Shown here piece by piece: positions 45,446-54,699 of a stretch of 64,000 bases of DNA. This stretch comes from Perognathus longimembris pacificus (taxonomy: Eukaryota > Chordata > Mammalia > Rodentia > Heteromyidae). The stretch lies in the NCBI RefSeq assembly GCF_023159225.1, contig NC_063162.1, positions 89,985,880 to 90,049,879 of the forward strand, read 5' to 3'. Position 1 is the stretch's first letter, and every line of letters begins with the position of its first letter. Below the pieces are notes generated by a model. That model was given only the letters and a program-made list of their open reading frames with translations, was not told where the DNA came from and did not search any database. The translations under genes were made by a program, and so were the position numbers.

Positions 45446-46523
45446 AAAACCAGCATCCAGAAGCAGTGGAGAAACGCAGGAAAACAAAAAGGAGCAAAAA
45501 AGAAGAACCGAAAACCTACACGGAGCCGGAGATTCACCGGGGCACCCTCCCCCCACCAGCCGGCCCTGGCCCAAACAGGGTCAGGCTGGGAAAGGGAAAC
45601 CCGGCGATCGGCAGACAGGTTGCCAGGAGCGCAAAATCCATATAGCGGGAGACCCCACGGACACAAAGCAGGGTGCGGACCAAGACACACCCAGCAGCGA
45701 CGAGAAGTTCGGGTCCACACCGGATTCGGACAAGGGAACCCAGCGCGGCAGAAAGAGGGAACGGGGGAGCCACCACGACACTTCGCCAACCCCTGAAGGG
45801 CCAACGGCGGTGCGGGACACACACACAAAGCAGCAAAAGTGAGTCCCCCATAATCCCTTCCCCCAACGGGAGACCCAAGCCCGACAAAGACGATATATCT
45901 CCCTCCCTCCCCCTCCCCACTCCCGTGGGAACAAAGATTCCCCAAATCAGGCGGGAAGCTCCCAGCAGGCACTGGGAAGCCAGTCTAGCAGGGGAAGGGC
46001 GGAACAGCCCCAAGCCCCCAAAGGTTCCTGAACTGGCAGAACCGGCCCCGTCCCCTTCCCAACAGGGGCCAGGGACGGCCGGCAGGGCAAGCCCCACCCG
46101 AGGCGCCTAGACCTTGCGGACTCTTACAACTAAAATCACAGGCGCTGGTGGGCAATACCAGCCCAGCAGGGTCACCTGAGCCTGATCTCGTTCCCCCTCC
46201 TCGCAGCGGAGGCGAGGTCTGAGGGTGCCAAGCCACACCCGGACAGTCGATCCCACTGGGCCCCACACATACTGCTTCCCCCCCCCCAACGGACTCGCGG
46301 GAGGGCGCAAGCACAACCCAACAACCCAGGGCTCGCTCTGGGAGGCAGACCCCACTTAAGTGCCTGTTGTAGGGGACTCACAGTGCACAGGAGGGCGGGG
46401 CCCCGGCGAAAGCGCCCGCTCTGATAGGCGTGCCCTGCACTGGTGGGCGGGGCCACAGCGACAGCACCTGCTGACGCAGACACGCCTACACAGAAGGGAG
46501 GGAAGATCTACACAGACTTCCAG
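45446..46523 (+). promoter_or_regulatory. L1 5'UTR / internal promoter, CpG-rich
   Basis: About 1.08 kb rich in CpG, unlike the AT-rich flanks. It ends with an imperfect tandem pair of 52-bp units, each holding the GC box GGGCGGGGCC (46393-46402 and 46445-46454). L1 5'UTRs carry an internal RNA polymerase II promoter and are normally silenced by CpG methylation. Open frames here on both strands are GC artefacts. Confidence 0.88.
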
Positions 46524-47693
46524 ATGCGCAAATCACAAAGAAACATAACTCAGTTCATCAAAGGACAAGCCAACTCGCCAGCTCCAAAAAGCAGCACGAC
46601 TGGAGAGGAGATGGAGAATAAAAAAGCAAATGAGGACATGTTAACAGGAATGATCGAAACCGTCAGAAATGAAATCAGAAAACAATTCCAGGAGTTTAGA
46701 GCGGAAATCTGGAAGGACACCCAGGAAGCCAAGAAAGAAATGGAAGCAAAACTGGATACAATGCAAGCCTCGTTTAAAGAAATGGAAGCAAAAATGGATA
46801 CAATGCAAGCCGCCTTTAAAGAAAATCTCCACACCCTGAGAATTGAAATGCATGAAAAAATAGATTTAAAATACAACTCTTTAAAGGAAGAAATTTCCAC
46901 GATCAGAGCTGATATGACAACCATGAATAGCTCTCTGACATCCATAAACTCCGCAATTGAAACCATAACACAAAGAGTGGACCATATGGAATCCAGAATC
47001 TCTCGCCTGGACGATGAAGCAGCTGACAACAACCAGAAAATGACCACACTCCAAGAAAAGGTGAAGCTTCAGGGAAGATTACTCCAGGAACTAATGGACA
47101 AAGACAAGAGATATAATCTGCGTATAATTGGAATAGAAGAAGGAGCCGAATATCAGAGCAGAGGGCTTAATCATGTTCTCAATAAAGTTATTGCAGAAAA
47201 CTTCCCCAATCTCACAGGGGACCCCATCCAGGTAACCGAAGCCTATAGGACACCTGGCAGGCCAGACCCCAGGAAAACCACCCCAAGGCACATAATATTC
47301 AAGACTACAGACCTCAAGATTAAAGAGCAAATTCTGAATTCAGCCAAAGCGAAGAAGGAAACTTTTTTCAATGGGAAGAGGATTCGAATAACATCCGACT
47401 TATCCACACAAACTTACCAAGCTCGAAGTGAGTGGAAGAACACCATCCAAGTACTTCAGAATAACAATTTACAACCTCGGATCAAATATCCAGCGAAACT
47501 GGAGTTCACATTCGAAGGGAGAACCAGATCTTTCCACACCAAAGAGGAGCTAAAGGAGTATGTGAATAAAAAACCAGCCCTACAGCGAATATTAAGAGGG
47601 GAAGCCCACCCAACAGAGATCGTAAAAGACACACAGACAGATTCAGAAAGAAACTTCAATAGCCAAAGTCCAGCAGAAACACAAGCTCACTAA
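46524..47693 (+). CDS. L1 ORF1p, RNA-binding chaperone (389 aa)
   Basis: ORF1p trimerises and coats L1 RNA to form the cytoplasmic RNP needed for retrotransposition. The reading frame is open from 46443, but the likely start is ATG 46524 (M-R-K-S-Q). This gives 389 residues; the 27 residues upstream read like translated 5'UTR. From that start, residues of about 45-185 are heptad-rich (coiled coil) with a perfect in-frame 42-bp duplication at residues 71-98. The RRM begins near Y197 (Y-N-L-R-I-I-G-I). A C-terminal domain follows with T-P-R-H-I-I-F and R-I-T-S-D-L-S. The family is usually 340-380 residues, so this copy is slightly long because of the coiled coil. It ends with TAA, 50 nt before ORF2. 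Confidence 0.95.
   Translation: MRKSQRNITQFIKGQANSPAPKSSTTGEEMENKKANEDMLTGMIETVRNEIRKQFQEFRAEIWKDTQEAKKEMEAKLDTMQASFKEMEAKMDTMQAAFKENLHTLRIEMHEKIDLKYNSLKEEISTIRADMTTMNSSLTSINSAIETITQRVDHMESRISRLDDEAADNNQKMTTLQEKVKLQGRLLQELMDKDKRYNLRIIGIEEGAEYQSRGLNHVLNKVIAENFPNLTGDPIQVTEAYRTPGRPDPRKTTPRHIIFKTTDLKIKEQILNSAKAKKETFFNGKRIRITSDLSTQTYQARSEWKNTIQVLQNNNLQPRIKYPAKLEFTFEGRTRSFHTKEELKEYVNKKPALQRILRGEAHPTEIVKDTQTDSERNFNSQSPAETQAH
46734..46817 (+). repeat. 42-bp tandem duplication in the ORF1 coiled coil
   Basis: Units 46734-46775 and 46776-46817 differ at 3 of 42 positions. Each encodes K-E-M-E-A-K-x-D-T-M-Q-A-x-F, exactly two heptads, so the coiled-coil register is kept. Confidence 0.95.
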
Positions 47694-47743
47694 AGACAAG
47701 AAGAAAAAAAAAAAACAACAGGAAAAAACAGCCCAACAAGAAA

Positions 47744-50700
47744 ATGGAAGGAGAAAAAACACCCTTATCCTTGATCTCTTTAAATATAAATGGCTTAAAC
47801 TCCCCGATCAAGAGGAGCAGACTGGCAGAATGGATCCGCAAGCAAAAAGTTGACATCTGTTGTCTACAAGAGACCCACCTTACAGCAAGGGACAAAAACA
47901 GGCTTCGAATGAAAGGATGGAGCAAGATCTACCAAGCAAATGCACCCACCAAAACGGCAGGTGTAGCCATCCTGATCTCAGACAAGCTGGATTTCTCTTT
48001 AAAGTCCACTCAAAAAGACAAAGAAGGACACTACATATTGATACAAGGAAAAATCCAGAATCAAGACATCACGGTGATAAATGTATACTCACCGAACAAA
48101 AGAGGCCCGACATATGTCAAGCAAATTCTCACAGAATTACAGAGCAAGATAGATGCAAACACAATCATAGTGGGTGACTTTAATACTCCTCTCTCTCCAA
48201 GAGACAGATCCAACACCCAGAGGATTAGTAAGGGAGCTGAGGACCTAAATAACACCATTGCCCAAATGGATCTAACAGACCTATATAGAACCTTCCACCC
48301 TACAGAGACCCAATACACCTTCTTTTCAGCAGCCCATGGATCATATTCCAAAATAGACCACGTCATAGCCCACACAAAGAACCTCAGCAAATACAAAAGA
48401 ATTGACATCATCCCATGTATTATATCTGATCACAGTGGATTAAAGGTAACCCTCAACAACAAAGGATACCACAGAGCCTATACACACTCTTGGAGGCTAA
48501 ACCCCACGCTGCTATCCAACACTTGGGCCACAGATCAAATTAAAGATGAAATCAACGAATTCATAAGCCACAATGACAAAGAAAACACATCACAAAGAAA
48601 CCTATGGGACACAGCTAAGGCAGTACTGAGGGGCAAGATCATTGCACTCAGTACCCACATTAAAAGAATGGAAGCAGAGCAGGTGAATACCCTCACGATG
48701 AAACTAAAACAACTGGAGAAACAAGAAATGACAGAATCTAAAACGACTAGGAGGGGAGAGATTACAAAGATTAAAGAAGAGATAAATCTGATTGAAAATA
48801 GAAAGACCATTCAACAAATAAATAAGACTAAAAGCTGGTTCTTTGAGAAAATAAACAAAATTGACAGACCCCTTGCAAGACTCACAAAAAAAAGAAGAGA
48901 AGAGACTCATATTCGTAAAATCAGGGACTCCACAGGAAAAATTACAACAAATATACACGATATTCAAACAATCATAAGGAGCTATTTCCAAAACCTCTAC
49001 TCAACAAAAAACAATAATTTTACAGAAATGGATCAATTCTTAGAGAAGTACAAACTGCCCAAACTGAACCAAGAAGAAATAAATCAACTAAATAAACCAA
49101 TAACTTACGGTGAGATACAGGAGGTAATCAAGAACCTCCCTACTAAGAAAAGCCCAGGCCCAGATGGATTCACCAATGAATTCTACAAAACCTTTAGTGA
49201 GGAGCTAATTCCAATACTCCTCAAACTCTTCCGCGAAATAGAAACGGAGGGAAAAATCCCGAACTCATTCTACGAAGCTAATATCATACTCACCCCCAAA
49301 CCAGGCAAAGATCCAACAAAAAAAGAGAACTACAGACCAATATCACTAATGAACACAGATGCAAAGCTCTTCAATAAAATATTAGCTAACAGGATCCAGA
49401 AAGTGATCAAGAATATCATATATCATGACCAAGTAGGCTTCATCCCTCAGTCACAAGGATGGTTCAACATCCGTAAATCAATCAATGTAATTCACCACAC
49501 AAACAGAACTAAAATCAAGAATCACATTGTTATCTCAGTCGATGCCCAAAAAGCCTTTGACAAAATACAACATCCATACCTATTAAAAGCTTTGGAGAGA
49601 ACAGGAATAGATGGAACATTCCTCAAAACAATAAAAGCCATATACAACAGACCAACTGCTAATATCATATTAAATGGAGAGAAACTTAAATCATTCCCCC
49701 TAAACACAGGAACAAGACAAGGATGCCCACTCTCCCCACTTCTGTTCAACATAGTACTGGAATCCCTAGCCATAGCAATAAGGCAAGAGGAGGACATCAA
49801 AGGGATCCACATCGGCAAGGAAGAAATCAAGTTATCCCTATTCGCAGACGACATGATCTTATATCTCAAGGACCCAAAAAACTCAGTACCCAAACTCCTA
49901 CATCTAATAAACCAATTTGGCAAAGTAGCAGGATACAAAATCAATCCACAAAAGTCAGCAGCTTTTCTGTACACCAGCAATAGACAAACAGAAAAGGAAA
50001 TTATGGAAACGATTCCATTTACAGTAGCCAAAAAAAGAATAAAGTACCTAGGGATCAACTTAACCAAGGACGTGACGGACCTATTCAATGAAAACTACAA
50101 AAATCTAATAAGGGAAATCAAAGAAGACACAAGGAGATGGAAAGACCTCCCATGCTCATGGGTAGGCAGAATCAATATAGTGAAAATGGCCATACTGCCC
50201 AAATTGTTATACAAATTCAATGCAATACCTATCAAAATCCCAGCCACATTCTTCACTGAAATAGAGAAACCAATCCATAAATTCATATGGAACAGCAAAA
50301 AACCTAGAATAGCCAAAGCAATTCTAGGCAAAAAACATAGTGCAGGAGGTATCACCATACCAGACTTCAAGCTCTACTACAAGGCCATCATAACAAAAAC
50401 AGCATGGTATTGGTATAAAAACAGATCGGAAGACCAGTGGATTAGAATTGAAGACCCAGAAATAAAACCGCACTCTTACAGCCAACTGATATTCGACAAA
50501 GGAGCTAAAGACATACAATGGAATAAACATAGCCTCTTCAACTACTGGTGCTGGGAGAACTGGGCAGCCATATGCAGAAAACTCAAAGTAGACCCAAGCC
50601 TATCACCATGCACCAAGATCAACTCAAAATGGATCAAGGACCTCAACATCAGACCTGAATCCTTGAAACTACTGAAGGACAGAGTAGGAAAGACACTAGA

Positions 50701-51571
50701 ACTTATAGGCACAGGAAGGAACTTCCTGAATAGAGTCCCAGGCGCACAACAAATAGGGGAAAGACTCAACGAATGGGACTACTACAAATTAAAAAGTTTC
50801 TGCACAGCTAAGGTCATAGCCACCAAAATAGAAAGACAGCCAACGATATGGGAAAGGATATTTACCAGCACAGCAACAGACAAAGGCCTGATATCTGTCA
50901 TCTACAGAGAACTCAAAAAACTAAGCCCCTCCAAGCCCAATAAACCTATTAGGAAATGGGCAAAAGAGCTAAAGAGAGACTTCACAAGAGAAGATATAAA
51001 AATGGCAAAGAAACACATGAAGAAATGCTCAACATCCCTGCTAGTAAAGGAAATGCAAATAAAAACAACCCTGAGATACCACCTCACCCCAGTTAGAATG
51101 GCCTATACTCTGAACTCAGGAAACAACAAATGCTGGAGGGGCTGTGGGGAAAGAGGAACCCTTCTCCATTGTTGGTGGGAGTGCAAATTAGTACAGCCAC
51201 TTTGGAGAACAGTATGGAGGTTTCTCAAAAAGCTCAATATAGACCTACCCTATGACCCAGCCATACCACTCCTAGGCATCTATCCTAAACAGCAAAACCC
51301 AAGATATCAAAAGGACATTTGTACTTCCATGTTTATCGCAGCACAATTCACAATAGCCAAAATTTGGAAACAACCCAGATGCCCCTCCACAGATGAATGG
51401 ATCCAAAAAATATGGTACTTATACACAATGGAATACTACATAGCGATTAGGAATGGTGAAATATTGTTATTTGCAGGGAAATGGTCAGAACTCGAACAAA
51501 TAATGTTGAGTGAGACAAGCCTAGAACACAGAAAACAAAGGGGCATGATCTCCCTGATATATGACTGTTAA
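47744..51571 (+). CDS. L1 ORF2p, endonuclease and reverse transcriptase (1275 aa)
   Basis: ORF2p nicks genomic DNA and copies L1 (and SINE) RNA by target-primed reverse transcription. The APE-type endonuclease is at the N-terminus, with N14, E43, D145, N147, D205 and H230 (S-D-H-S-G) all in place. The RT core has the F-A-D-D box at residues 700-703. The C-terminal Cys-rich motif is C1130-x3-C1134-x7-H1142-x4-C1147. The length equals that of human L1 ORF2p and all these positions match the human numbering. It starts at ATG 47744, 50 nt after the ORF1 stop in an A-rich spacer. No stop or frameshift is visible. The dimeric ID and B1-ID SINEs in this window very likely depended on such a protein. 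Confidence 0.97.
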   Translation: MEGEKTPLSLISLNINGLNSPIKRSRLAEWIRKQKVDICCLQETHLTARDKNRLRMKGWSKIYQANAPTKTAGVAILISDKLDFSLKSTQKDKEGHYILIQGKIQNQDITVINVYSPNKRGPTYVKQILTELQSKIDANTIIVGDFNTPLSPRDRSNTQRISKGAEDLNNTIAQMDLTDLYRTFHPTETQYTFFSAAHGSYSKIDHVIAHTKNLSKYKRIDIIPCIISDHSGLKVTLNNKGYHRAYTHSWRLNPTLLSNTWATDQIKDEINEFISHNDKENTSQRNLWDTAKAVLRGKIIALSTHIKRMEAEQVNTLTMKLKQLEKQEMTESKTTRRGEITKIKEEINLIENRKTIQQINKTKSWFFEKINKIDRPLARLTKKRREETHIRKIRDSTGKITTNIHDIQTIIRSYFQNLYSTKNNNFTEMDQFLEKYKLPKLNQEEINQLNKPITYGEIQEVIKNLPTKKSPGPDGFTNEFYKTFSEELIPILLKLFREIETEGKIPNSFYEANIILTPKPGKDPTKKENYRPISLMNTDAKLFNKILANRIQKVIKNIIYHDQVGFIPQSQGWFNIRKSINVIHHTNRTKIKNHIVISVDAQKAFDKIQHPYLLKALERTGIDGTFLKTIKAIYNRPTANIILNGEKLKSFPLNTGTRQGCPLSPLLFNIVLESLAIAIRQEEDIKGIHIGKEEIKLSLFADDMILYLKDPKNSVPKLLHLINQFGKVAGYKINPQKSAAFLYTSNRQTEKEIMETIPFTVAKKRIKYLGINLTKDVTDLFNENYKNLIREIKEDTRRWKDLPCSWVGRINIVKMAILPKLLYKFNAIPIKIPATFFTEIEKPIHKFIWNSKKPRIAKAILGKKHSAGGITIPDFKLYYKAIITKTAWYWYKNRSEDQWIRIEDPEIKPHSYSQLIFDKGAKDIQWNKHSLFNYWCWENWAAICRKLKVDPSLSPCTKINSKWIKDLNIRPESLKLLKDRVGKTLELIGTGRNFLNRVPGAQQIGERLNEWDYYKLKSFCTAKVIATKIERQPTIWERIFTSTATDKGLISVIYRELKKLSPSKPNKPIRKWAKELKRDFTREDIKMAKKHMKKCSTSLLVKEMQIKTTLRYHLTPVRMAYTLNSGNNKCWRGCGERGTLLHCWWECKLVQPLWRTVWRFLKKLNIDLPYDPAIPLLGIYPKQQNPRYQKDICTSMFIAAQFTIAKIWKQPRCPSTDEWIQKIWYLYTMEYYIAIRNGEILLFAGKWSELEQIMLSETSLEHRKQRGMISLIYDC

Positions 51572-51805
51572 CAAAGGGAGATGGAGAGACAGTAGAGACC
51601 AAGTCTGTGAACACTGTATATGTGCTTGATACATTGTATACTGCATATGGGTCTACCTGACCTAGACAAGGGATGGGAAAACAGGTTGTAAGATATCACA
51701 AGAAATGTACACAATGCCCTACTATGTAACTACACCCTCTTTGCACAGCACCTTGTAAAAAAAAAAAATTTATGTTCAATTGATAATAAAAAAAAATTAA
51801 AAAAA
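51572..51805 (+). other. L1 3'UTR and A-rich tail
   Basis: The 3'UTR is only about 200 nt and lacks the G-rich polypurine tract seen in the older L1 tails of this window. It ends GTTCAATTGATAATAAA followed by A-rich sequence, which supplies the polyadenylation signal. Confidence 0.85.
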
Positions 51806-51824
51806 AAAAAAAATTAATTAAGAA
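51806..51824. repeat. right target-site duplication of the full-length L1
   Basis: AAAAAAAATTAATTAAGAA, identical to 45427-45445. The left edge is ambiguous because it merges with the A tail. Confidence 0.9.
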
Positions 51825-51834
51825 GCAAACTACA

Positions 51835-51950
51835 GTGGTTATGCTTTTAATCACTGCTGCTGTAAAGGTAGAGGTTAGGAGTAGGATAGTACATGGAGGC
51901 CAGCCTGGGAAAAATGTTACAGAAAAAGAAAAGAAAAAAAAGTGAAAGAA
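51835..51950 (+). mobile_element. B1 SINE, diverged
   Basis: TTATGCTTTTAATCACTG and GGAGGCCAGCCTGGG with an A-rich tail. Confidence 0.6.
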
Positions 51951-51957
51951 AACAAAA

Positions 51958-52070
51958 GCTACGGATGGAGGCGCACTCCTGTTATCTCAACTACCCAGGA
52001 GCCATAGGTAGGAAGATGGGGGTTCGAAGCCAGTTCTGGAGAAAATGTCAAAATCTTGTCTGAAAAAATA
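51958..52070 (+). mobile_element. monomeric B1 SINE
   Basis: GGATGGAGGCGCACTCCTG, CTCAACTACCCAGGAGCC and GGGTTCGAAGCCAGTTCTGG, then an A-rich tail in which the next SINE inserted. Confidence 0.75.
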
Positions 52071-52075
52071 AAGCA

Positions 52076-52278
52076 GGGCTGGGAATAGTGGTAGAGTACC
52101 TGCCTAGCATACATGAAGCCCTGAGTTCGATTCCTCAGCACCAGATAAACAGAAAAAGCTGGAAGTGGTGATGTGGCTCAAAAGGTTGAATGCTAGCCTT
52201 GAGCAAAAAGAAGCCAGGGACAGTACTCAGCCCTTGAGTCCAAGCCCCAGGACTAGCAAAAAAAATAAACAAAAAAAT
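52076..52278 (+). mobile_element. dimeric ID-type SINE
   Basis: GGGCTGGGAATAGTGG head, both modules, A-rich tail. Flanks share aaataaagca (52066-52075 and about 52279-52288). Confidence 0.9.
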
Positions 52279-52291
52279 AAATAAAGCAACA

Positions 52292-52372
52292 ATGTCTGAA
52301 AACATGGCTTATGTGGTAGAATTCCTTCCTAGCAAGTGGGAGGGTTTGAGTTTGAACCTCAGTACTGCTAAT
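52292..52372 (+). mobile_element. monomeric ID-like SINE
   Basis: AACATGGCTTATGTGGTAG, CCTAGCAAGTGGGAGGG and GAGTTTGAACCTCAG. Confidence 0.6.
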
Positions 52373-52571
52373 AAATAAATCAATCCATACATATATAAAT
52401 ACATAAATAAGAAAAATTAGGGTACAACATGACTGAGCAACTTATATCCGTGCATCAAATGTAACAGTGATAACGTTTCCATGAAGATAGGTGCAATGTC
52501 TTCCATATCTATTTGCAGAGATGCAAATGACTTCTATTGATCAAGCCAAGGTTTAATTTAATCACATTTGT

Positions 52572-52746
52572 TTTTTGAGGTATTGGGGTTTGAACTCAAG
52601 TCTTCTAGGCAGGTGTTCTACGTGAGTCAGCTTGGTTGATTTTTAGTTCGTTTACACATAGGGTGTTGTGCTTTTGCTTCAGTGGGCTTGTACCATCCTC
52701 CTTCTACCTCTGCAGGGATTACCAGGAGAATCCACCACACCTGGCC
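52572..52746 (-). mobile_element. B1-ID composite SINE
   Basis: Reverse copy: ATTGGGGTTTGAACTCAAG (ID) and CAGGGATTACCAGGAGAATCC (B1 head, decayed). Confidence 0.65.
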
Positions 52747-53095
52747 CTAAACCTCGACTGTTTTAAAAGGATGTAAATAATTGGATGAAAAGATGAGCCA
52801 GAACAGCCCGATGGGAGGGTTATGGGAGTTAGGAAAAGGTTCTGCAAGCACTTTCAAGTACTGTCAGGCTTGTCAAATGGACAAGGATAAGGCTTACTTT
52901 GTGAAGTTTCAGAGGACTGAACTCAACACCAATACATGGATGCTGTCAGAAGGCACATTTGACATTGTAGAAAAGAAACTTCTGGGTTGGGAAGCCATTG
53001 TTCAATGGGTAAAGAGAACATGTAGATCCTGGGAATATACTGAAGGAACAGAAGTCAGCATATTGGAGATACCAGCTTCTTCATGTTCATAACAA
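52747..53095. other. anonymous intergenic block with a chance-length open frame
   Basis: A 103-codon plus-strand frame starts at a TTG (52781) or, more plausibly, ATG 52793. It ends at 53092. No domain or family recognised. Confidence 0.35.
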
Positions 53096-53180
53096 CACTA
53101 TTTATTTTTATTTTTGGCAGTGCTGAGAGTAGAACTTGGCCTTCAGATTACTAACCAGGCACTATACTACTTTAGCCCTT
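53096..53180 (-). mobile_element. old monomeric ID-like SINE
   Basis: GTGCTGAGAGTAGAACTTGG and GGCACTATACTACTTTAGCCC in reverse. Confidence 0.5.
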
Positions 53181-53182
53181 CT

Positions 53183-53275
53183 GTAAGTCCTACAGCAGCA
53201 CTGCTAATAATAGCCAAGAGGATCAGTCTAGGTGCCCATCAACAGACGAATGAATAGACAATGTCTGTCTGTCTA

Positions 53276-53317
<42 letters not shown>

Positions 53318-53632
53318 ACACACACACAGGAGTGTATGTGTATTATTCCACTGTAAGAAAAAGAATAAAATTATGTCATTTGCAGAAAAATGGATGGAAC
53401 AGGAAATCATCATGTTAAGCAAAATAGACCAGACTGGGAAAGACAAATATCTCATCTTCTCTCTTATATGTGAACCCTAGGAAATAAAAGGATGATATGA
53501 ATGTAAAGTTGGGCACATTTTAGGGGAGGGAAGCAGTAGGAACAGAGTGAATGAAGAAAGGTGAATATGACCGAAGTAGAACAATATGTGTTTGAACAGA
53601 GTCATGGAATCCCTTTAAAATTTTTGAGAAGA
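53183..53632 (+). mobile_element. old L1 3'-end fragment containing (CA)n
   Basis: CTAATAATAGCCAAGAGG, GGTGCCCATCAACAGACGAATG and TTTGCAGAAAAATGGATGGAAC follow the end of L1 ORF2. (CA)n at 53286-53329 interrupts it. It shows more divergence than the other L1s here. Confidence 0.85.
53286..53329. repeat. (CA)n microsatellite inside an L1
   Basis: About 22 CA units with one TA interruption. Confidence 0.92.
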
Positions 53633-53885
53633 AGCTGAACACTGGTGGCTCACACCTATAATCCTAGCTTTTTAGGAGGCTGAGACCTGAGGATCATGGT
53701 TCAAAGCCAGCTCAGGCAGGAAAGTCTGTGAGACTCCTTTATCTCCAATTAACTACCAAAAAGCCAGAAATGGCACTATGAGTCAAAGCGGTAGAACATT
53801 AACTTTGAGCACAAAAGCTCAGGGACAGGGCCCAAGGACTGAGTTCAAGCCCTAGGACCTGCAGCACTAAAAGTAAAAAAAAGTA
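53633..53885 (+). mobile_element. B1-ID composite SINE
   Basis: CTGAACACTGGTGGCTCACAC head, CTCCAATTAACTACC linker and TGAGTTCAAGCCC end. Confidence 0.85.
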
Positions 53886-54304
53886 TTTGAAAAGGAGGTT
53901 TGGCAATAAAAAGGAACCATAGAAAGGGTGAATTTGCCAAAGTACAATGTTCAAATTAGGCTTCAGTCAACATTGGCTTGTAAACAGACGGGAAAATCAC
54001 CTACAGATTTGGTTGGCCATGGTAAGCACTTTGTCCTCTCTCCTTTCTTTCTACTGTTGCAAAGTTTGGAGGCAGAATCAAGGACTGAGGTGTTTCTGGC
54101 CATTTTCTTCTTGGGGAGCAAGTGGCCTCATTCAAATGCACAAAGATGGGCTGCATTTTCAGGAAGGAAGGAGTTTAGCAGGAATCCCCATTGTACTATG
54201 CCACACCACTTTAGGATGTCATTCATCTAGAACTCTTGCTACTGAAAATGAGATACCTTTGCCGGTAGCAATAGCATCATCTGTGAATTGTTGGAAAGGC
54301 AGAA

Positions 54305-54528
54305 TATCAGCTAGGTACCACTGGCTCATACCTGTAATCCTATCTACTCAGGAGACTGAGATCTGAGGGTGGAAGTATAAAGCCAGCCTAGGTAGGAAAG
54401 TCAGTGAGACTCTTATCTCCAATTAACCACCAAAAAAGAAAAAAAAATGTTGAGCTGTGGCTCAAAGTAGTAGAGCACTAGTCTTAAGTGAAATAGCTCA
54501 GGCCCTGAGTTCAAGCCCCATGACTGAC

Positions 54529-54530
<2 letters not shown>
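54305..54530 (+). mobile_element. B1-ID composite SINE seeding a microsatellite
   Basis: AGCTAGGTACCACTGGCTC head, CTCCAATTAACCACC linker and TGAGTTCAAGCCCC end. Its tail passes into the (GAAA)/(GGGA)/(GGAA) array. Confidence 0.85.
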
Positions 54531-54582
<52 letters not shown>

Positions 54583-54692
54583 AGGGAGGGAGGGAGGGAG
54601 GGAGGGAGGAAGGAAGGAAGGAAGGAAGGAAGGAAGGAAGGAAGGAAGGAAGGAAGGAAGGGAAGGAAGGAAGGAAAGAAAGAAAAAGGGAG
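54528..54692. repeat. compound purine microsatellite (GAAA)n(GA)n(GGGA)n(GGAA)n
   Basis: About 165 bp, all purine on the plus strand, built from successive GAAA, GA, GGGA and GGAA blocks. It is triplex (H-DNA)-prone and creates spurious frames on both strands. Confidence 0.97.
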
Positions 54693-54699
54693 GGAGGCA

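Larger units (their letters stand above)
45446..51805 (+). mobile_element. full-length LINE-1 with both ORFs intact
   Basis: A 6.4-kb L1 with a GC-rich 5'UTR (to 46523), ORF1, a 50-nt A-rich spacer, ORF2, a short 3'UTR and a poly-A-rich tail, flanked by a 19-bp target duplication. Neither ORF has an internal stop or frameshift, which is unusual because most genomic copies are 5'-truncated or mutated. It lies about 10.8 kb upstream of the SP4 start codon and points away from SP4. The clean target duplication and open frames imply recent insertion. Competence for retrotransposition is inference. Confidence 0.97.

Noticed and set aside
45439..46483. Several frames of 100-190 codons in the L1 5'UTR on both strands
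   Set aside because: GC-rich untranslated promoter region. The frames overlap on opposite strands and match no L1 or cellular protein.
52781..53092. 103-codon plus-strand open frame
   Set aside because: The first codon is TTG, with the first ATG at 52793. No family recognised and it abuts SINEs. Kept only as an anonymous block.
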